From an uncultured bacterium (GTDB lineage Bacteria > Pseudomonadota > Gammaproteobacteria > Burkholderiales > Burkholderiaceae_E), in assembly GCA_903864485.1 (NCBI GenBank), contig CAIPGD010000063.1, positions 1-5,134 of the forward strand: a DNA stretch of 5,134 bases. The letters are read 5' to 3'. The notes under the pieces are model-generated. The model did not search any database and was not told where the DNA came from. It worked only from the letters and a program-made list of their open reading frames with translations. Shown one piece after another: positions 1 through 5,134 of the stretch. Numbering within the stretch: the first letter of the stretch is position 1; each line of letters opens with the position of its first letter. A program made the position numbers and the translations under genes.

Positions 1-690
1 CGCGACGCTTTGCAGACCGCTAACACCGCGATCCGCCCGTTCAAACCGCTTCTGACTTTCCTTCCGGCCGGACTGTCGATCGGTCTGCTTAGTCCGCTAT
101 CGTTGATTGCCGTACGCGAACTAATGGGACGCGCACTCGGATGGGAAGCCGTTGCGAGCGTTCAGGCCATTTGGCGATCCGCTGATTGGGTGGCGGCGTT
201 CGTTTCTGGGATGTTGTCGCTGGTGTTTTTACCCCGGATGTCGAGGGCAATATCGGGTTCTGGAGCGACTCATCCGCTGTGGCGCGAAATTGCGGCTGCC
301 GTTCGCTGGTTATGGATTCCCGCAGCGGTGATTCTGGGCGCCATGATCTGGGCTGGGCCGCAGTGGCTGGTGGGGTTGTTTGGTTTGTCGGTGGTGCCAG
401 ACCCCGCGGTTTTTGCGACCTTTTTGGTGGGGGAATGGTTGCGAATGGGTTCCTGGATTTTGCTCTATGCGCTCTTCGCGACAGGCTCACAGCGCATCAT
501 TGCGGTGGGTGAACTGTGCTCGTTGCCGCTCTTTGCGGGCTTGCTCTGGTTGGTCTGGTTGCTGCGGGCGAATCTGTCGCTCCAGGATGCGGCTTGGGCC
601 TACCTCTGCGCGTACGTCGTCTACCTGATCTTCAACGGCTGGGCGATTCGGCGCGCGCTCTATAATCGAACGGATGAACCCAAGCCATGA
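1..690 (+). CDS. Wzx-like polysaccharide/lipid-linked oligosaccharide flippase, C-terminal half (5' end outside window)
   Basis: The frame is open from base 1 and gives 229 residues before the TGA at 688-690. The first in-frame start-like codon (TTG at 10) is probably internal, so the gene is cut by the window edge. About six hydrophobic spans are visible (roughly residues 20-38, 55-77, 99-125, 137-160, 167-189 and 197-216), which would be the second half of a 12-span MOP-superfamily transporter. The stretch GWEAVASVQAIWRSADW (47-63) followed by LVFLPRMSR (74-82) matches my recollection of the WzxE/O-antigen flippase pattern (GWE...Q...R.SD...LP.lSR). Such proteins move undecaprenyl-linked glycans across the inner membrane. 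The substrate cannot be told from sequence. The stop overlaps the next start (ATGA), suggesting coupled translation with the hydroxylase. MurJ or another MOP-family exporter is a less likely alternative. Family call fairly sure; the specific role is inference. Confidence 0.72.
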   Translation, partial: RDALQTANTAIRPFKPLLTFLPAGLSIGLLSPLSLIAVRELMGRALGWEAVASVQAIWRSADWVAAFVSGMLSLVFLPRMSRAISGSGATHPLWREIAAAVRWLWIPAAVILGAMIWAGPQWLVGLFGLSVVPDPAVFATFLVGEWLRMGSWILLYALFATGSQRIIAVGELCSLPLFAGLLWLVWLLRANLSLQDAAWAYLCAYVVYLIFNGWAIRRALYNRTDEPKP

Positions 691-1910
691 AAGCCCCGTC
701 GCAACGAATGCTTGATGTCCTCATTGCGGGCCGAGGTCCGGTTGGGCTGGCGCTCGCGATTGCGCTGGATCGAGCGGGGCTTTCGGTCGCCCTCGTTGGT
801 CCGTCTCCGGTGGCACCGAAACCACTAACCTCGCATGACTGGGATCCCCGTGTCTATGCGCTGTCGAGTTCGACGCTTGCTCTGCTCAACGAACTCCATG
901 TGTGGGATCTGGTCGATCTCGATCGCGTTGCACCGGTCTACGCGATGAAGGTTTTCTCGGATGCTGGCGCCGACGCTCAAAGCGTCGATTTCAGTGCCTA
1001 TTCGGCTGGACTCGATGCGTTGGCACAGATCATCGAGCACCGTAATCTCACACAGGCGCTCGAGCGGGCATTGCGCTTCAGGGACATTCGGGTGGTCGAG
1101 AGCGGCGTCGGTGGGGGTGACATTGAGGTGTTTCCTGGTCACGCCGAATGGCGGGCGGAACCCACTTCCGCAGAGCCGCTTCGCGCCCGGCTCCTGATCG
1201 GTGCCGACGGTGCGCGGTCAAGGGTCCGTGCGGCGATGGGGCTGGATGGCTCACGACACGAATATGACCAGCACGCGGTCGTCGCGAATTTTCTCGGTGA
1301 GCATTCGCATCTGGACACGGCCCGTCAATGGTTCGGCGATGACGGTGTACTTGCACTGCTTCCCCTGCCGCTTGACGAGCAACGCCGCGGGCGCGTCAGC
1401 CTGGTTTGGTCGGTCTCGGGCGAGCGAGCGGCTGAGCTCATGGCCCTGACTGCAGAGGGCCTGGCTGTAACCGTCTCCAATGCAGTGCATGGGCAATTCG
1501 GGCGGTTCGAGCCCCTGAGTTCTGCGCAGTGTCTCCCACTCATGCGCCTTTCAGCGCGTGCGCTCGTCGCGTCGCGCGTCGCGCTAGTGGGCGATGCGGG
1601 TCATGTCATACACCCGATGGCCGGGCAGGGGATGAACCTCGGATTTGGGGATGTAGCGACCCTGGCCCGGGTGTTGGGTCAACGCGAGGCGGAACGTGAT
1701 TGTGGCGAAATCACCTTGCTTCGGCGCTATGCCCGAGCACGGGCAGAGCCAGTCCTTGCGATGACACTGGCCACTGACGGTTTGTATCGAATGTTCTACC
1801 AGGCGCCCGCGCAGATTGCGCCGCTTCGAAACCTCGCCTTCCGGGCGCTCAACCAACTCGCGTTTGCCAAGCGCTGGATGGTCACCCAGGCCGCTGGGGC
1901 CACCCCTTGA
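687..1910 (+). CDS. UbiH/UbiF/COQ6-family FAD-dependent hydroxylase (probable ubiquinone biosynthesis monooxygenase)
   Basis: A 407-residue protein, the normal length for this class A flavoprotein monooxygenase family, which hydroxylates the quinone ring at C1, C5 or C6 depending on the member. Three family signatures are in order: the dinucleotide-binding GRGPVG (15-20), the DG motif LLIGADGARSR (169-179), and the GD motif VGDAGHVIHPMAGQGMNLG (301-319). DPRVYALSSST (53-63) is also typical of UbiH relatives. Two oddities: position 38, where an Asp or Glu normally ends the second beta strand and binds the FAD ribose, is Gly (VALVGPSP); and the usual GDAAH is GDAGH. The start at 687 overlaps the upstream stop as ATGA with no clear Shine-Dalgarno. 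A second ATG at 708 (MLDVLIAG) would also keep the whole FAD fold. Which ring position it acts on cannot be decided here. Its tight linkage to dsbC is, from memory, common in Burkholderiales. Confidence 0.88.
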   Translation: MKAPSQRMLDVLIAGRGPVGLALAIALDRAGLSVALVGPSPVAPKPLTSHDWDPRVYALSSSTLALLNELHVWDLVDLDRVAPVYAMKVFSDAGADAQSVDFSAYSAGLDALAQIIEHRNLTQALERALRFRDIRVVESGVGGGDIEVFPGHAEWRAEPTSAEPLRARLLIGADGARSRVRAAMGLDGSRHEYDQHAVVANFLGEHSHLDTARQWFGDDGVLALLPLPLDEQRRGRVSLVWSVSGERAAELMALTAEGLAVTVSNAVHGQFGRFEPLSSAQCLPLMRLSARALVASRVALVGDAGHVIHPMAGQGMNLGFGDVATLARVLGQREAERDCGEITLLRRYARARAEPVLAMTLATDGLYRMFYQAPAQIAPLRNLAFRALNQLAFAKRWMVTQAAGATP

Positions 1911-1912
1911 TG

Positions 1913-1918
1913 AAAGGA
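1913..1918 (+). promoter_or_regulatory. Shine-Dalgarno site deciding the dsbC start
   Basis: AAAGGA sits six bases before the ATG at 1925 and lies inside the coding sequence if the ATG at 1910 is used. It favours 1925 as the main start. The 1910 start overlaps the hydroxylase stop as TGATG, a classic reinitiation layout, so minor use of both is possible. Confidence 0.6.
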
Positions 1919-1924
1919 TTTCCA

Positions 1925-2704
1925 ATGGATTTGACCACTTGTTTTAAAACGATTTCTCGGGCGATTGATCGCCGTTGGGCCGCCTTCGCCGTGGCCCTTT
2001 TCGTAGCGACCTCCGGGCCCGTAGCGGCCAATACCGATGTGGTGCGCTCAGCCGTTGAGTCCTGGTTGAAAGGGATGAAGGTCGGGGTGGCCGTGGAGGG
2101 TGTCCAGAAGACCCCAATTGCCGGTCTGTATGAGGTACGCCTTGGCAGCGAAATGATTTATGTCGACGAGAAAGGGCGCTACGGTCTCGTCGATGGCCGT
2201 CTGATCGACCTGAAGTCCAATCGCAACATCACGCAGGAGCGCATCGATGAATTGATGCGAATCAACTTTTCAGACCTACCGCTCGACCTTGCACTCAAGC
2301 AAGTCAATGGCAATGGTAAGCGCGTACTCGCCGTGTTTGAGGATCCTCGCTGCCCGCATTGCCGGAACCTGCGCCGCGAGTTGATCAAACTCGAAAACGC
2401 AACGATCTACACCTTTCCGTATCCAATCCTTTCGCAAGAATCGGAAGACAAAAGCCGCGCTGTGTGGTGTTCGACTGGGTCTGATCGGATGAAGGTCTGG
2501 AACGACCTGGTGATGGACGGAAAGAGCCCCGAAGAACCTAAGTCGTCCTGTGAATCGCCCATCACACGCCAACTTGAGCTCGGCCGAAAGTACAAAATCT
2601 CGGGTACTCCGACGATTTTCTTCAGTAATGGCCGCCGCGTACCCGGTGGACTCTCCGGGGACCGTCTGCGTCAGATGGTCGATGAGAACTCAACCAAGGG
2701 TTGA
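1925..2704 (+). CDS. dsbC: Periplasmic thiol:disulfide interchange protein, DsbC family
   Basis: 259 residues from the chosen ATG. DsbC is a homodimeric periplasmic isomerase that reshuffles wrong disulfides and is kept reduced by DsbD. Residues 1-35 look like a Sec signal: basic n-region (K8, R12, R16, R17), hydrophobic core 19-29, likely cleavage after VAA (33-35). A DsbC-type N-terminal dimerisation domain follows (about 36-105, with YEVRLGSEMIYVDEKGRY), then a thioredoxin-fold domain. The active site is FEDPRCPHCRNL with Cys143 and Cys146, and the cis-proline loop is GTPT with Pro229. Cys182 (VWC) and Cys209 probably correspond to the structural disulfide of E. coli DsbC. The CPHC dipeptide is the one E. 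coli DsbA uses; E. coli DsbC has CGYC. I chose the ATG at 1925 because AAAGGA lies 6 bases upstream. In-frame ATG at 1910 (overlapping the previous stop as TGATG) and TTG at 1907 would add 5 or 6 residues. DsbG is less likely given length and context. Confidence 0.92.
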   Translation: MDLTTCFKTISRAIDRRWAAFAVALFVATSGPVAANTDVVRSAVESWLKGMKVGVAVEGVQKTPIAGLYEVRLGSEMIYVDEKGRYGLVDGRLIDLKSNRNITQERIDELMRINFSDLPLDLALKQVNGNGKRVLAVFEDPRCPHCRNLRRELIKLENATIYTFPYPILSQESEDKSRAVWCSTGSDRMKVWNDLVMDGKSPEEPKSSCESPITRQLELGRKYKISGTPTIFFSNGRRVPGGLSGDRLRQMVDENSTKG

Positions 2705-2732
2705 CGGTTGAGGGTTGAGGTTAGGGGTTAAG
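2699..2732. repeat. Degenerate 7-base tandem repeat across the dsbC/mltA stop codons
   Basis: Consecutive units read GGTTGAC, GGTTGAG, GGTTGAG, then a shortened GTTAGG, then GGTTAAG. The array supplies the TGA stop of dsbC (2702-2704) and, on the other strand, the TAA stop of mltA (2721-2723) with its last codons. The + strand G-runs (GG, GGG, GG, GGGG at 2706-2727 with 3-4 base loops) could form a two-tier G-quadruplex. The repeat is plainly visible; any function is inference. Confidence 0.7.
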
Positions 2733-4145
2733 AGTTCTTGGCGGCTGTGGTGGAGTTTCGCCGCGTGGCCACAACAGCCACAATCGCCCCGGTGAGCGCA
2801 TCCTTCCGGCCAGATCTGCCGCACTCTGCCCATCAACGGCGTCAAAGCCCCAAAAAAAGTCCGCCCGCACCGGACCTCGAATCGCCCCGCCTGTGTCTTG
2901 GGCAATGACCAAGCGCTCGAGAGCGCCTTCGCGTCCGGGATGGTTCGTGCTGACATAGAGCATCGTTCCCAATGGGAGTGCTTTTGGATCGATAGCGGCC
3001 GATCGCGTGGGGGTTAAGGCCACACCGAGCGCACCCAGCGGGCCTTCATCTGCCTCACGGGGTGGCGGAAGTTCGCGAAAAAACACGAAACTCGGATTGG
3101 TTGCCATGACAGATCGAGCCTCATCGGGATGAGTTCGCAGCCAGTCCCGGATCGCTGGTGCGGTCGCCTGGCCGATTTGCAGCGCACCCCGACGGATGAG
3201 TTCCCGACCAATCGGATAGTACGGGCGACCATTCTGATCCGAATAGCCGACCCTTAAAACAGAACCATCCTCGAGGCGAACTCTGCCCGACCCCTGGATT
3301 TCCAGAAAGAATGCGTCTACTGGATCATCGACCCAGGCCAGTGGCTTAACAGGTGTCTGGTTCTCGATTTCGGTTCGATCGCCATACGGTACGACCCGGG
3401 GTGGACCTTTTGCCGACGCCACAAGGCGGCCACGCATGCGGAGATTTTTGGTCTCTGGATAGACCGAACCAAGATCCAGGATGATTAGATCGTCGGGGCG
3501 GCCCCTGATGGGGATGACGAATCGTCCACTGCGCTCTCGCGAACCGCGCAGCAAGGGTTCGTAGTACCCGGTAATCAAGCCTTCAAAGCTGGGAGGCGTG
3601 GCGGTGACTCCGTTGGTGGCGGGTCCGCCAGTCGCGGCCTCGCTGCCTTCAGTTGCCCCGACCGATTCAATCGCCCAAGGCATGAATCGCTCCTCGAGCC
3701 AACCGCGCAATTCGGCCAGCTCCTGGGGCATCGTGGCCGCGAGTCGGCAGGTTACCTGTAGGCCTAGCTGACCCGATGACCCGTCCGGGGCCTGGGAATT
3801 ACCGCACTGTCGTTTCAAAGCCTTCGACAGACCCGAGAGGTCATCATTGGCCCAGCCTGGAAGTCTGGCGAATTCGGTGGGCGTAAACCGGGCCTTGCGG
3901 GCTGCGGCGAGCGGCGGAGTCGGCGCCGGCACCACAGCGGGGGCTGTCGGCGGGCTCGGGGCGGGGGCTGTCGGCGGGCTCGGGGCGGGGGCTGTCGGCG
4001 GGCTCGGGGCGGGGGCTGCAGGAGCTGAAACCACGATCGGTCGGGTTGCGCAACCGCCCAGGATCATCGCGATCGCTAGCACGAACAACCCAACCGCCTG
4101 CGCGCGGCCCCAGCGCCGGTTAAACTGCGGTGCTATGTGGGTCAT
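2721..4145 (-). CDS. mltA: Membrane-bound lytic murein transglycosylase A (MltA), lipoprotein
   Basis: 474 residues. MltA cleaves the MurNAc-GlcNAc bond of peptidoglycan, leaving 1,6-anhydro ends, and sits on the outer membrane as a lipoprotein. The N-terminus is a lipoprotein signal with lipobox LGGC, Cys32 being the lipidated residue. A Pro/Ala/Ser linker (40-79) contains three exact PAPSPPTA repeats. The MltA domain follows with ITGYYEP (191-197), WVDDPVDAFFLEIQGSGRV, GYSDQNGRPYYPIGREL and NPSFVFFRE; then the 3D domain with LTPTRSAAIDPKALPLG and QDTGGAIRGPVRADFFWG. By alignment from memory, Asp429 (RADFFWG) matches catalytic Asp308 of E. coli MltA, and Asp417 (QDTGG) is also conserved. Unusual: a Gly/Ala/Thr-rich insert at about 163-186, about four extra residues after the catalytic loop (435-448), and a Pro-rich tail. 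The start is the only ATG before the signal peptide; AAGG lies only 3 bases upstream, so the ribosome site is weak. Probably downstream of apaG on one transcript. Confidence 0.95.
   Translation of the reverse strand: MTHIAPQFNRRWGRAQAVGLFVLAIAMILGGCATRPIVVSAPAAPAPSPPTAPAPSPPTAPAPSPPTAPAVVPAPTPPLAAARKARFTPTEFARLPGWANDDLSGLSKALKRQCGNSQAPDGSSGQLGLQVTCRLAATMPQELAELRGWLEERFMPWAIESVGATEGSEAATGGPATNGVTATPPSFEGLITGYYEPLLRGSRERSGRFVIPIRGRPDDLIILDLGSVYPETKNLRMRGRLVASAKGPPRVVPYGDRTEIENQTPVKPLAWVDDPVDAFFLEIQGSGRVRLEDGSVLRVGYSDQNGRPYYPIGRELIRRGALQIGQATAPAIRDWLRTHPDEARSVMATNPSFVFFRELPPPREADEGPLGALGVALTPTRSAAIDPKALPLGTMLYVSTNHPGREGALERLVIAQDTGGAIRGPVRADFFWGFDAVDGQSAADLAGRMRSPGRLWLLWPRGETPPQPPRTLNP
3937..4018. 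repeat. 24-base exact tandem repeat (3.4 copies) inside mltA
   Basis: Copies at 3937-3960, 3961-3984 and 3985-4008 are identical base for base, with a further 10 matching bases at 4009-4018. The 24-base unit is in frame and codes for the 8-residue PAPSPPTA linker unit of MltA (residues 45-68 plus flank). Perfect identity, including third codon positions, points to recent slippage or unequal recombination. The + strand is rich in G-runs (GGGGG, GGG, GGGG), giving strong G-quadruplex potential on the mltA template strand. Confidence 0.95.
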
Positions 4146-4218
4146 CTACCTTGAAGCCTTCGCGGTTGCCGCTCTGATGGTGTTTTTCGTCTGGTGGACG
4201 ATGCGCGGCAAAAAATAA
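4135..4218 (+). CDS. Possible small single-span membrane protein, 27 residues
   Basis: An ATG at 4135 opens a short frame ending TAA at 4216-4218. Residues 3-22 (VIYLEAFAVAALMVFFVWWT) form a clear transmembrane span with one buried Glu7, and the C-terminus is basic (MRGKK), predicting a cytoplasmic tail. This composition is unlike the antisense shadow frames around it. Against it: the frame continues open upstream as a low-complexity antisense of mltA, no strong Shine-Dalgarno is seen (only GCGG/GGTG before the ATG), and the first 11 bases overlap the 5' end of mltA head to head. I have a vague memory of similar tiny VWWTM-type proteins in betaproteobacteria but cannot name a family. No function is assigned. 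The gene lies antisense to the apaG-mltA leader, so its transcript would also cover the mltA ribosome-binding region. Confidence 0.5.
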   Translation: MWVIYLEAFAVAALMVFFVWWTMRGKK

Positions 4219-4223
4219 CGCGC

Positions 4224-4268
4224 CAACTCAACGCGGCCCGACTCAGCGCGGCTCGACTCAGCGGTCCA
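4224..4268. repeat. Degenerate 15-base tandem repeat in the apaG-mltA gap
   Basis: Three successive units: CAACTCAACGCGGCC (4224-4238), CGACTCAGCGCGGCT (4239-4253) and CGACTCAGCGGTCCA (4254-4268). Units 1 and 2 match at 12 of 15 bases; units 2 and 3 share the first 10. The core ACTCAGCG is regularly spaced at 15 bases, i.e. about 1.4 helical turns. It lies just after apaG and after the small ORF stop. It may be neutral slippage or spaced binding sites; nothing in sequence decides. Confidence 0.6.
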
Positions 4269-4275
4269 GACCCGC

Positions 4276-4650
4276 TTAATGCAGAGAGCCTGGGGTGCGC
4301 AGCGCGAATTCAGGGATTGGCGCATCAAAGCGCTCGCCGTCTTCGGCGACGAAGAAAAAGCTGCCTTGCATCGAGCCGGTTTTTGTCGGCAGAGGACAGC
4401 CGCTGGTGTACTCAAACTTCTCGCCTGGACGCAGCAGAGGTTGGTGGCCGACAACCCCCAAGCCTTTCACTTCCTGGCGACGCCCCATGGCGTCATCGAT
4501 CATCCAGTGCCTTGAAATAAGTTGCACCGGCACGGTGCCCTCATTGGCAATTCGGACCGTGTAGGCGAATGCATAGATCCCATCATCTGGGCTCGATTGA
4601 TCGGCCAGGAACTGGGGCGTCACCTCAATCTCGACGGCGTACTTGCTCAT
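4276..4650 (-). CDS. apaG: ApaG protein (Co2+/Mg2+ efflux-associated, DUF525)
   Basis: 124 residues, matching the usual length of stand-alone ApaG, a small beta-sandwich (fibronectin-III-like) protein. The family is linked to divalent metal and dinucleotide polyphosphate phenotypes, but its biochemical role is not settled. Family hallmarks are intact: QSSPDDGIYAFAYTVRI near the N-terminus, PVQLISRHWMI, the Gly-rich GLGVVGHQPLLRPGE, FEYTSG, MQGSFFFV, and a C-terminal FALRTPGSLH. I chose the ATG at 4648-4650 (MSKYAVEIEV) because it aligns with the start of E. coli ApaG. The reading frame stays open upstream to 5121, but that part is antisense to rpe and has no ApaG similarity. No strong Shine-Dalgarno is visible. 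It probably shares a transcript with mltA 130 bases downstream and is divergent from rpe. Confidence 0.95.
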   Translation of the reverse strand: MSKYAVEIEVTPQFLADQSSPDDGIYAFAYTVRIANEGTVPVQLISRHWMIDDAMGRRQEVKGLGVVGHQPLLRPGEKFEYTSGCPLPTKTGSMQGSFFFVAEDGERFDAPIPEFALRTPGSLH

Positions 4651-4677
4651 AGGTACCAACTCATGTTCGCGACTGGC

Positions 4678-4683
4678 TAGAAT
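4678..4683 (+). promoter_or_regulatory. Candidate -10 box for rpe
   Basis: TAGAAT (5 of 6 to TATAAT) lies 42 bases before the rpe start in the apaG-rpe divergent gap, preceded by TGGC, which is one base off an extended -10. No recognisable -35 hexamer occurs at 16-18 bases upstream. Transcription would begin near 4690, giving a leader of about 35 bases. Confidence 0.35.
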
Positions 4684-4705
4684 CACCGATCCTGCAGCGA
4701 ACTGC

Positions 4706-4711
4706 ATTATG
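4706..4711 (-). promoter_or_regulatory. Candidate -10 box for apaG-mltA
   Basis: On the minus strand this reads CATAAT (5 of 6 to TATAAT), placing a start near 4699 and a leader of about 50 bases for apaG. No good -35 is found at the right distance. It touches the rpe Shine-Dalgarno on the other strand, so the two units would be closely interleaved. Weak support. Confidence 0.25.
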
Positions 4712-4717
4712 AAGGGG
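4711..4717 (+). promoter_or_regulatory. Shine-Dalgarno site of rpe
   Basis: GAAGGGG stands eight bases before the ATG at 4726 and is the strongest ribosome site in the window. It fixes the rpe start. Confidence 0.7.
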
Positions 4718-4725
4718 ATCGATTC

Positions 4726-5134
4726 ATGAGTGCTCAGTCCAGTGGACCTTTTCGGATCGCCCCCAGTATCCTTTCGGCAGATTTCGCCCGTCTGGGTGAG
4801 GAAGTACGCGCGATTGAGGCTGCTGGCGCCGATCTGCTCCATTTCGACGTCATGGATAACCATTACGTACCGAACCTCACGGTGGGTCCGATGGTCTGCG
4901 CGGCTTTGCGTCCGCTGGTCGAAATCCCGATCGATGTGCATCTGATGGTCTCGCCCGTCGACCGCCTGATCGTCGACTTCGCCAAAGCGGGTGCGAACCT
5001 GATCACCTTCCACCCCGAAGCCTCCGACCACGTTGACCGTAGCTTGCAACTGATTCGGGACCAGGGTTGTCGTGCGGGGCTCGTACTTAATCCGGCGACC
5101 CCTCTCAACTGGCTCGACCATGTGATGGATCGTC
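4726..5134 (+). CDS. rpe: Ribulose-phosphate 3-epimerase, N-terminal part (3' end outside window)
   Basis: 136 complete codons of a protein normally about 225-230 residues, cut by the window edge. Rpe interconverts ribulose 5-phosphate and xylulose 5-phosphate in the pentose phosphate and Calvin pathways, in the cytoplasm, using a TIM barrel and a divalent metal. Visible signatures: IAPSILSADFARLGEEV (11-27), AGADLLHFDVMDNHYVPN (33-50), DVHLMV (70-75), FHPEAS (95-100) and GLVLNPATPL. Metal ligands His39, Asp41 and His72 are present; the fourth, a late Asp, lies beyond the edge. Asp41 is also one of the two catalytic acid-base residues. The N-terminus has about eight extra residues before the first strand, common in the group. 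The start is supported by GAAGGGG eight bases upstream. Divergent from apaG. In related genomes gph and trpE tend to follow, which would place it with phosphoglycolate salvage genes. Confidence 0.96.
   Translation, partial: MSAQSSGPFRIAPSILSADFARLGEEVRAIEAAGADLLHFDVMDNHYVPNLTVGPMVCAALRPLVEIPIDVHLMVSPVDRLIVDFAKAGANLITFHPEASDHVDRSLQLIRDQGCRAGLVLNPATPLNWLDHVMDR

Noticed and set aside
825..1925. Several minus-strand frames of 70-113 residues opposite the hydroxylase
   Set aside because: They are antisense shadows in a high-GC gene, rich in Arg/Pro/Ser, without motifs or start signals.
2743..2779. Inverted repeat GGCTGTGGTGG / CCACAACAGCC, possible dsbC terminator
   Set aside because: An 11-base stem with one mismatch and a 15-base loop is present, but no T-run follows on either strand and it lies in mltA coding sequence. 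It might still slow transcription.
3847..4218. 123-residue + strand frame with AVGGLGAG repeats
   Set aside because: All but its last 27 codons are antisense to mltA and its repeat region; the Gly/Ala pattern is what the reversed Pro/Ala codons give. Only the tail from 4135 is kept.
4210..4250. Possible apaG terminator on the minus strand (TTATTTTTT after a GC-rich stretch)
   Set aside because: The only stem I can build is CGCGC/GCGCG, 5 bases with a loop of about 22, too weak to call; the T-rich run is also the Lys codons and stop of the small ORF.
4146..4454. 102-residue minus-strand frame across apaG and the gap
   Set aside because: It is the wrong frame of apaG with no family features; its end merely abuts the mltA start.
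4709..4729. Mini-frame MKGIDS ending in an ATGA overlap with the rpe start
   Set aside because: Its ATG overlaps the rpe Shine-Dalgarno and has no ribosome site of its own; likely chance.
4651..5121. Upstream extension of apaG to a 281-residue protein
   Set aside because: The extra sequence is antisense to rpe, has no ApaG similarity, and the MSKY start fits the family length.

Overview
The window looks like an ordinary chromosomal stretch of a GC-rich proteobacterium, most likely a betaproteobacterium of the Burkholderiales type. This is inference. It rests on the protein styles (a UbiH-type hydroxylase beside DsbC; Rpe with the VMDNHYVPN variant) and on the order mltA - apaG - rpe with rpe divergent, which I recall from Burkholderia-like genomes, where gph and trpE usually follow.

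Left block (1-2704, + strand): three tightly packed genes. They are the 3' half of a Wzx-like multipass flippase, a UbiH/UbiF/COQ6-family FAD hydroxylase starting in an ATGA overlap with the flippase stop, and a periplasmic DsbC-type disulfide isomerase starting about 14 bases after the hydroxylase stop. The spacing implies one transcript with translational coupling. The products share an envelope or membrane location (lipid-linked glycan export, quinone biosynthesis, disulfide repair) but not an obvious single pathway.

Middle block (2721-4650, - strand): apaG and then mltA (membrane-bound lytic transglycosylase A, a lipoprotein), converging on dsbC with only 16 bases between the two stop codons. 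That junction is built from a degenerate 7-base tandem repeat. mltA carries three exact copies of a 24-base repeat coding for a Pro/Ala-rich linker after the lipidated cysteine. The 130-base apaG-mltA gap holds a degenerate 15-base tandem repeat and, on the opposite strand, a possible 27-residue single-span membrane protein that overlaps the first bases of mltA head to head.

Right block (4726-5134, + strand): the 5' part of rpe (ribulose-phosphate 3-epimerase), divergent from apaG across a 75-base promoter region and cut by the window edge.

No RNA gene, CRISPR array, insertion sequence, prophage or clear intrinsic terminator is visible. I see no convincing new multi-gene system. The best leads are the small membrane ORF, the odd placement of a Wzx-like gene, the three repeat tracts, and residue changes in the hydroxylase (no acidic residue at the expected FAD ribose site) and DsbC (a DsbA-like CPHC centre).
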